A stretch of 19,069 nucleotides of DNA from NCBI GenBank assembly GCA_028679325.1, contig JAJRBS010000138.1:1-19069 (forward strand), in the 5' to 3' direction. The position numbers and the translations under genes were made by a program. Every line of letters starts with the position of its first letter. Position 1 is the first letter of the stretch. Shown here piece after piece: positions 14,616 through 19,069 of this stretch. The notes below the pieces were generated by a model. The model ran no database searches. It was not told the origin of the DNA and saw nothing but the letters and a program-made list of their open reading frames with translations. This DNA is from Methanoregulaceae archaeon (GTDB taxonomy: Archaea; Halobacteriota; Methanomicrobia; Methanomicrobiales; Methanospirillaceae).

Positions 14616-14650
14616 TTAAAATCGCCGTACTAGGTAATTCACAAAACCTC

Positions 14651-14659
14651 TTATAATTT
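14651..14659 (-). promoter_or_regulatory. TATA box for tRNA-Ile
   Basis: AAATTATAA on the minus strand lies about 40 bases upstream of the tRNA 5' end, giving a leader of about 14 bases. Confidence 0.5.
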
Positions 14660-14678
14660 TTGAATTCAGTGCCGAATT

Positions 14679-14687
14679 ACTATATAA
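14679..14687 (+). promoter_or_regulatory. TATA box for the iorAB operon
   Basis: ACTATATAA is a near-ideal archaeal TATA box, followed by a GGGG and an A-rich stretch. Transcription should start near 14708, leaving a 28-base leader that carries GGTG at 14727-14730 as the ribosome site for ATG 14736. Confidence 0.65.
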
Positions 14688-14735
14688 GGGGTAAAAATCA
14701 GAATAACAATGAGTGGATAAATTTCCGGTGTGCAT

Positions 14736-16505
14736 ATGGAACAGCGCTATCTTCTCGGGAACGAGGCAATTGCTCACGGATGTCTCGAATCTCCTGTCAG
14801 TTTCGTGAGCGGGTATCCGGGGACCCCGTCCTCTGAGGTCATCGAGGTCCTGTCATCCCTGCCGGAACGGAGTTATTACGTTGAATGGTCGGTCAACGAG
14901 AAGGTTGCCCTTGAGAATGCACTTGCAGCTGCATGGTGCGGTGTGCGGGCTCTCTGTACCATGAAGCATGTCGGCCTCAACGTCGCTTCAGATCCCTTAA
15001 TGACCAGCGCCTATACGGGCGTCACGGGGGGTCTGGTCATTATGAGCGCCGATGATCCGTATGCTCATTCATCGCAAAATGAGCAGGACAGCAGGATGTA
15101 TGCAAAATTCGCCCGGATACCCTGTCTTGACCCTGCCTCTATCCAGGAAGCACACGATATGGTCCGTGACGCCTTTGCACTCTCGGAAGAATTTGGTCTT
15201 CCTGTCCTCTTCCGGCCGACCACACGGATCTGTCATTCCAAGGGAGATGTAACCCTTGGGCCACCCTTTCAGAACAGGAGGGTTGGAACATTTCACCGTG
15301 ATCCCCGTCAATACGTGGTAATCCCTGCTCACACAAGAATACTGCACAAGAAACTGAATGAAAAGCAGCCGAGAGTGAAGAAGAGGATTGCTGAACTGGG
15401 CTATAATCAGTATTCCGTGAAAGGGAGCAGGGCGGTCATTGCCAGCGGCATCGCAGCTTCATACGTTCAGGAAATCCTGCCCGCGGACATCTCGTTCATG
15501 AAGATTGGAGCATATCCCCTCGACGATGCATGGCTTGCGGATTTTATCAGACTCCACAAAGAGGTGCTCGTCATCGAGGAGCTCGCGCCTGTTCTCGAAG
15601 AAATGGTTCGGGAAGTGGCTGGTTGCGTACCGGTCCATGGGAAGATGAACGGTCATGCTCCTTACGAGGGAGAATTATCACCAGAAGCTGTCTCAAGGAT
15701 TATGGAATCCGCAGGATTTCCTTTCACAATGAAATTCCCTGTCGCAGCACCTGTACCTGACCTTCCGCCCCGTCCCCCGATTCTCTGTGCCGGCTGCATG
15801 CACCGGCCTGTATTTTACGCCCTGCGGCGAGTGTTCAAGGATGGGATTTATCCGAGCGATATCGGATGTTATACTCTTGGGCTCCAGATGGGAGCTGTCG
15901 ATACCACCATCTGTATGGGGGCATCGATACCTGTGGGGAGCGGTATGTTCCATGCCGGAGAGGAGCGCGATATCGTCTGCACGATCGGTGATTCTACATT
16001 CCTCCATACAGGAATCCAGGGCCTGCTCAATGCCGTGTACAACGATGCCCGTATGACCGTCGTCATCCTCGACAACAGAATCACGGCAATGACAGGGCAC
16101 CAGCCGAATCCTACCACCGGGCTGACCGCCTGTGGCACGCCGGCACCCGCAGTATCTCTTGAGGCACTCTGCAGGGCCTGCGGAGTCTCCGTTGTAGAAA
16201 CGGTCGATCCATACGACCTTGTTGCCCTCATGGCAGCACTGAAGGAAGTCAAAGAAAGGCCGGGTGTGAAGGTGGTCATAGCCAAGCAATACTGCGTCAT
16301 CACGGCAAGAAGGGCCGGGATCCGGAGGGGGAGGTATTCGGTCGAACCCGAAATTTGCACGGGGTGTAACGTCTGCGTTGGATTCGGCTGCCCGGCCATA
16401 GAACGATCCGACGAGAAAGCGATTATCAACGATCTCTGCAGTGGTTGTGCGGTCTGCGCCCGGCTCTGTCCTGCAGGCGCTATCAGGAAGGAGGCATCAA
16501 AATGA
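14736..16505 (+). CDS. iorA: Indolepyruvate:ferredoxin oxidoreductase, alpha subunit
   Basis: IorA with IorB oxidatively decarboxylates aryl-2-oxoacids such as indolepyruvate to acyl-CoA, reducing ferredoxin, or runs in reverse to make aromatic amino acids from aryl acids in methanogens. The 589-residue protein has a pyruvate-oxidoreductase-type N-domain (SGYPGTPSSE, 25-34), a thiamine-diphosphate domain with GDS (418-420) and ILDN (444-447), and CAGCMHR (351-357). At the C-terminus a two-cluster ferredoxin domain carries C541, C544, C547, C552 and C568, C571, C574, C578. A GTG at 14730 would add two residues; ATG is better placed relative to GGTG. The stop overlaps the iorB start (ATGA). Confidence 0.95.
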   Translation: MEQRYLLGNEAIAHGCLESPVSFVSGYPGTPSSEVIEVLSSLPERSYYVEWSVNEKVALENALAAAWCGVRALCTMKHVGLNVASDPLMTSAYTGVTGGLVIMSADDPYAHSSQNEQDSRMYAKFARIPCLDPASIQEAHDMVRDAFALSEEFGLPVLFRPTTRICHSKGDVTLGPPFQNRRVGTFHRDPRQYVVIPAHTRILHKKLNEKQPRVKKRIAELGYNQYSVKGSRAVIASGIAASYVQEILPADISFMKIGAYPLDDAWLADFIRLHKEVLVIEELAPVLEEMVREVAGCVPVHGKMNGHAPYEGELSPEAVSRIMESAGFPFTMKFPVAAPVPDLPPRPPILCAGCMHRPVFYALRRVFKDGIYPSDIGCYTLGLQMGAVDTTICMGASIPVGSGMFHAGEERDIVCTIGDSTFLHTGIQGLLNAVYNDARMTVVILDNRITAMTGHQPNPTTGLTACGTPAPAVSLEALCRACGVSVVETVDPYDLVALMAALKEVKERPGVKVVIAKQYCVITARRAGIRRGRYSVEPEICTGCNVCVGFGCPAIERSDEKAIINDLCSGCAVCARLCPAGAIRKEASK

Positions 16506-17086
16506 AAGAGAGTTTTGATATTCTCATGGTAGGAATCGGCGGCCAGGGGACAATTCTTGCCTCCAACATTCTTGGCGAGGCATGTCTGATTGAGAAGAGA
16601 TCGGTAAGGGGATCCGAGACCCATGGCATGGCCCAGAGGGGGGGGTCAGTAGAGAGCCATATCAGGATTGATGGCAGGTTTGGTCCCCTGATCTCTCCCG
16701 GCACAGCCGATATCCTGATCGGTTTTGACCTTCTTGAGGGACTTCGGTATTCCCATTACCTCAAGACGGGGGGAAAACTGATTGTCAACCAGAGAATGGT
16801 CATTCCGACATCAGTCTTTGTCCAAAAGCTCAACCTCCCGGCGGAAGAGGAGATCATTGCGCAGCTGAGCGCATGGGATCTCTGTCTGATCGATGCCCTG
16901 ACTATCGCCAGGGAGGCTGGAAGCCCGCTCTCCATCAATGTGGTTATGCTCGGAGCTGCTTCCTCCCACCTGCCATTGAGTGAGGGATCTCTCCTTGCCG
17001 CAGTTCAGAGACTTGTGCCGCCAAACACCGTGGCTGTGAACACAAAGGCATTTGAACTAGGCCGGACAGCAGCGCAAACCTGCTGA
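16502..17086 (+). CDS. iorB: Indolepyruvate:ferredoxin oxidoreductase, beta subunit
   Basis: The 194-residue gamma-type subunit completes the IorAB heteromer. It opens with VGIGGQGTILASNIL (10-24), the hallmark of the family, and contains GSETHGMAQRGGSV (37-50), which contributes to the active-site and CoA region, then DILIGFDLLEGLRY. Length is normal. It begins inside the iorA stop codon, so the two are translationally coupled. A methyltransferase gene follows after only 21 bases. Confidence 0.94.
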   Translation: MKESFDILMVGIGGQGTILASNILGEACLIEKRSVRGSETHGMAQRGGSVESHIRIDGRFGPLISPGTADILIGFDLLEGLRYSHYLKTGGKLIVNQRMVIPTSVFVQKLNLPAEEEIIAQLSAWDLCLIDALTIAREAGSPLSINVVMLGAASSHLPLSEGSLLAAVQRLVPPNTVAVNTKAFELGRTAAQTC

Positions 17087-17107
17087 ACTTTCGATGGAGT
17101 AAGTCTC

Positions 17108-17833
17108 GTGTCGCAACAACTCGGTCCGTTCACAGCAGACCGTATCTACCGGGGGGATGCTCTTGAGCTCATGAGGAGCATTCCATCGGATGTTATCGAT
17201 CTTATCGTCACAGACCCCCCCTTTGCAATTAATTTCAAGGCAAAACGCCTGAATTACAACCGTGAAGGGAGTAATGTCATGGAAGGATATGTCGAAGTGC
17301 CTGCGGATGAGTATGCAGCATTCACCTATACATGGTTGAAAGAAGCATACCGGGTCCTTAAAAAATCCGGTAGTCTCTACGTTTTTTCAGGATGGAACCG
17401 GCTGCAGGATATCCTCGACGGCCTCGACAAAGCCGGTTTCCAGACTATCAACCATATTATCTGGAAATACCAGTTCGGGGTTTTCACCCAGAGAAAATTT
17501 GTCACCAGCCATTACCATATACTCTTTGTTGTCAAGAATCCCCGTGCCTATACCTTCAACAAGATGGAGCATTACCCTGAAGATGTCTGGGTTATCAACC
17601 GCGAGTATTGGAAGGGAAAAAGAAAAACCCCTACCAAGCTCCCTTCGGACCTTGTCAAGAAGATTCTTCTCTATTCAAGTAATCAGGGTGATCTGATTCT
17701 TGATCCCTATCTCGGCTCAGGAACAGTCGCAGCTGTCAGCAAGGAGCTCGGGAGGCACTTTCTTGGTTTTGAAATCGTGGAAGAATATTACAATTTTGCA
17801 GCTGACAGGATCATGGCAACCGAACAAGGATAA
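17108..17833 (+). CDS. DNA methyltransferase (N4-cytosine/N6-adenine, beta-class order)
   Basis: The 241-residue enzyme has motif IV first (VTDPPFAINF, with DPPF at 36-39) and motif I near the C-terminus (DPYLGSGT, 199-206, followed by GRHFLGFEI), which is the beta-class order. Between them, residues 110-180 would be the target-recognition region. DPPF is closer to the adenine-type DPPY than to the SPPY of cytosine-N4 enzymes. It starts with GTG preceded by GGAGT (17096-17100), 21 bases after iorB, so it may be read through from the ior operon. No restriction endonuclease is nearby, suggesting an orphan methyltransferase. RNA as a substrate is a less likely alternative. Confidence 0.88.
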   Translation: MSQQLGPFTADRIYRGDALELMRSIPSDVIDLIVTDPPFAINFKAKRLNYNREGSNVMEGYVEVPADEYAAFTYTWLKEAYRVLKKSGSLYVFSGWNRLQDILDGLDKAGFQTINHIIWKYQFGVFTQRKFVTSHYHILFVVKNPRAYTFNKMEHYPEDVWVINREYWKGKRKTPTKLPSDLVKKILLYSSNQGDLILDPYLGSGTVAAVSKELGRHFLGFEIVEEYYNFAADRIMATEQG

Positions 17834-17923
17834 GCTCTCGAAAACACACCCCCCCCGCTGATTTTCGGATTCGATGACGATTGCTTAACAAAGATGCAAA
17901 AGATGGCCCGAGTCATTTTCTTA

Positions 17924-18010
17924 CGCTGAGGGGGAGATTTGAACTCCCGAGGGGCTGGACGCCCCACAGGCTTTCCAGGCCTGCGCCTTACCGGACTAGA
18001 CTACCTCAGC
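17924..18010 (-). tRNA. tRNA-Ser(GGA)
   Basis: The 87-base cloverleaf on the minus strand has acceptor GCTGAGG (18010-18004) paired with CCTCAGC (17931-17925), discriminator G at 17924, anticodon stem CAGGC/GCCTG around CTGGAAA with anticodon GGA, and the long variable arm typical of serine tRNAs. The T arm is GAGTTCAAATCTC. No intron is present. Confidence 0.95.
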
Positions 18011-18040
18011 ACAGAATGCACCAGTATTGTAGGCGGCCCT

Positions 18041-18052
18041 TTTTTTTAATGC
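18041..18052 (-). promoter_or_regulatory. TATA-like box for tRNA-Ser, abutting the cbf5 stop
   Basis: The A-rich GCATTAAAAAAA on the minus strand starts at the last base of the cbf5 stop codon and is centred about 36 bases upstream of the tRNA. It permits independent transcription, although read-through from cbf5 is equally possible. Confidence 0.4.
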
Positions 18053-18975
18053 TATCTTTGTGCAGCCTGAGACCCTGGAACACCTTCCCGTCTCTTCTTC
18101 CATCCTCGTGGATAAGTCCCTGGTTCTATGAAGACCGACGTGGGAGAAATGATGAGGCCGTGTTTCAGAGCTGAAGCTTCCTTCGAGGAATGGAGCGAAG
18201 TGCCGATTCCGATAAGTTCGTCCCGCGAAGTCAGAAGTGCAACAACTGCACCTCTTGAAAATTCATCAAATACGCTGATACCGGGAACGGCCAGAGCCGC
18301 CCCATGGCAAAGGGCGTCAACGGCGCTATCCCTGACAAAAATGCGGGGAAGGGAGCTCACACCGTCGATAAGGGGATGAGCCATTTCCCGGAGGGGTGAC
18401 GGACTCCCCTGGCGTGCACACACAACGGCATCAGCCAGCTGCTGAACCGTAATTGCCTCTTCCTCCCTGAAATTCCCCGACCGGGTGCGGCGGAGTTCCT
18501 CCATATGGGCACCGGTTCCCAGCACCAGTCCCATGTGGTAACAGAGAGACCGGATATAGGTTCCCGCATCACAACGGGTCCTGAGCAGGAAAATTCTCCC
18601 TGAAATGTCAAGAAGTTCGATAGAATGTACTGTCCTGATCCGGAGATTCCTGGCAACAGCACTTTTCCGGGGGGGACGCTGGTATATTCGTCCCGTGAAC
18701 TGGGAGATCACCGCCTCAATCTCAGACCTTGACACATTGCCGTGGGCCCGCATGGCGCAGACGTATTCCTTCTCCTCGGCAAGGAGAACGGGAGCGAGTC
18801 GTACCGCCTGGCCACTCATCACGACCAGAACTCCAGAGACCCCCGGGTCGAGCGTGCCGGCGTGTCCCACAGGCAGGCCCAGAATCTGGCCGATCCAGGC
18901 CGTTACCTGGTGACTTGATGGCCCCCGGGGCTTATCAATCACATAGAGGCCATTTTCGGGAATTGAACGTGTCAT
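18052..18975 (-). CDS. cbf5: tRNA/rRNA pseudouridine synthase Cbf5 (TruB family)
   Basis: Archaeal Cbf5 makes pseudouridine in rRNA as the catalytic subunit of H/ACA ribonucleoproteins (with Nop10, Gar1 and L7Ae) and can modify tRNA U55. The 307-residue protein has DKPRGPSSH (14-22), the catalytic loop HAGTLDPGVSGVL (38-50) with D43, Y71 and CDAGTYIRSL (135-144), and a PUA RNA-binding domain at about 210-285 with a basic tail. It begins seven bases after the stop of an upstream gene, which suggests an operon. Its 3' end is followed by tRNA-Ser. Confidence 0.94.
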   Translation of the reverse strand: MTRSIPENGLYVIDKPRGPSSHQVTAWIGQILGLPVGHAGTLDPGVSGVLVVMSGQAVRLAPVLLAEEKEYVCAMRAHGNVSRSEIEAVISQFTGRIYQRPPRKSAVARNLRIRTVHSIELLDISGRIFLLRTRCDAGTYIRSLCYHMGLVLGTGAHMEELRRTRSGNFREEEAITVQQLADAVVCARQGSPSPLREMAHPLIDGVSSLPRIFVRDSAVDALCHGAALAVPGISVFDEFSRGAVVALLTSRDELIGIGTSLHSSKEASALKHGLIISPTSVFIEPGTYPRGWKKRREGVPGSQAAQR

Positions 18976-18982
18976 AGCGGGC

Positions 18983-19069
18983 TCAGTCCCCGGACCGATT
19001 CTTCAGCCCGTCATATCCATTGAGGGCACGAAGAGTTCCCTCAAGAGATCCATCTCCCCTGACATCAGG
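18983..19069 (-). CDS. C-terminal 28 residues of an unidentified gene upstream of cbf5
   Basis: A minus-strand frame enters from the right edge and ends with TGA at 18985-18983 after 28 residues (including GSLEGTLRALNGYDGLKNRS). It lies seven bases from the cbf5 start, so it is probably the preceding gene of the same operon. Cytidylate kinase often occupies this position in archaea, but the visible tail does not clearly match it. Too little is present for a call. Confidence 0.5.
   Translation of the reverse strand, partial: PDVRGDGSLEGTLRALNGYDGLKNRSGD

Noticed and set aside
15693..16624. Long minus-strand frames of about 200 and 250 residues
   Set aside because: Both are antisense shadows of iorA, whose thiamine and ferredoxin motifs are clear.
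1..19069. CRISPR arrays, insertion sequences, integrases, prophage or toxin-antitoxin genes
   Set aside because: No regularly spaced direct repeats, transposase motifs or terminal inverted repeats were seen on reading; the tRNA genes show no adjoining integrase or duplicated tRNA end.

Overview
The window looks like ordinary core chromosome from a methanogenic euryarchaeon, most likely Methanomicrobiales. The evidence is an archaeal 7S SRP RNA, archaeal tRNAs, Cbf5, aEF-1beta, type II methionine aminopeptidase, an IorAB 2-oxoacid:ferredoxin oxidoreductase and a probable methanofuran-biosynthesis kinase (MfnE). Gene order is compact, with ATGA overlaps and TATA-type promoters about 25 bases upstream of starts, many of them apparently leaderless. 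Genus-level placement is inference. I see no CRISPR array, insertion sequence, integrase or prophage signature.

Layout. (1) 1-3894, minus strand: a four-gene operon of M24 aminopeptidase, type II methionine aminopeptidase, an AAA+ ATPase with an unfoldase-type pore loop, and a PhnP-like metallo-beta-lactamase hydrolase that runs off the left edge. (2) 3953-4505, plus: a small membrane protein and a winged-helix-like protein. (3) 4605-4762: tRNA-Asn(GTT) and a CAT-anticodon tRNA that closely resembles the tRNA-Ile(GAT) found later, so it is probably the AUA-decoding tRNA-Ile2. (4) 4828-7149, plus: a zinc-finger/Rossmann methyltransferase-like protein, the SRP RNA, and malate dehydrogenase. (5) 7174-8232, minus: aEF-1beta, a 53-residue four-CxxC zinc protein missing from simple ORF lists, and the MfnE-like kinase. 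(6) 8291-10747, plus: a surface-anchored phospholipase D-fold protein with a lamin-tail-like N-terminus, then an anchored OB-fold protein. (7) 10741-13053, minus: a HEAT-repeat protein, NadC and NadX. (8) 13498-14506: two convergent unknown genes. (9) 14542-14615, minus: tRNA-Ile(GAT). (10) 14736-17833, plus: iorA-iorB and a beta-class DNA methyltransferase. (11) 17924-19069, minus: tRNA-Ser(GGA), Cbf5 and the tail of an upstream gene.

How the genes relate. Much of the window serves translation: four tRNAs, SRP RNA, Cbf5, aEF-1beta with its zinc protein, and N-terminal methionine removal. The rest covers NAD synthesis (aspartate dehydrogenase and quinolinate phosphoribosyltransferase, without NadA), ferredoxin-linked aryl-pyruvate metabolism, malate oxidation and cofactor synthesis. 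The parts least explained by known biology are the peptidase-AAA-hydrolase operon, the zinc-finger methyltransferase-like protein, the LTD-PLD surface protein, and two gene-free stretches of about 400 bases (9982-10369 and 13054-13497). I did not find a convincing new defence or mobile system.
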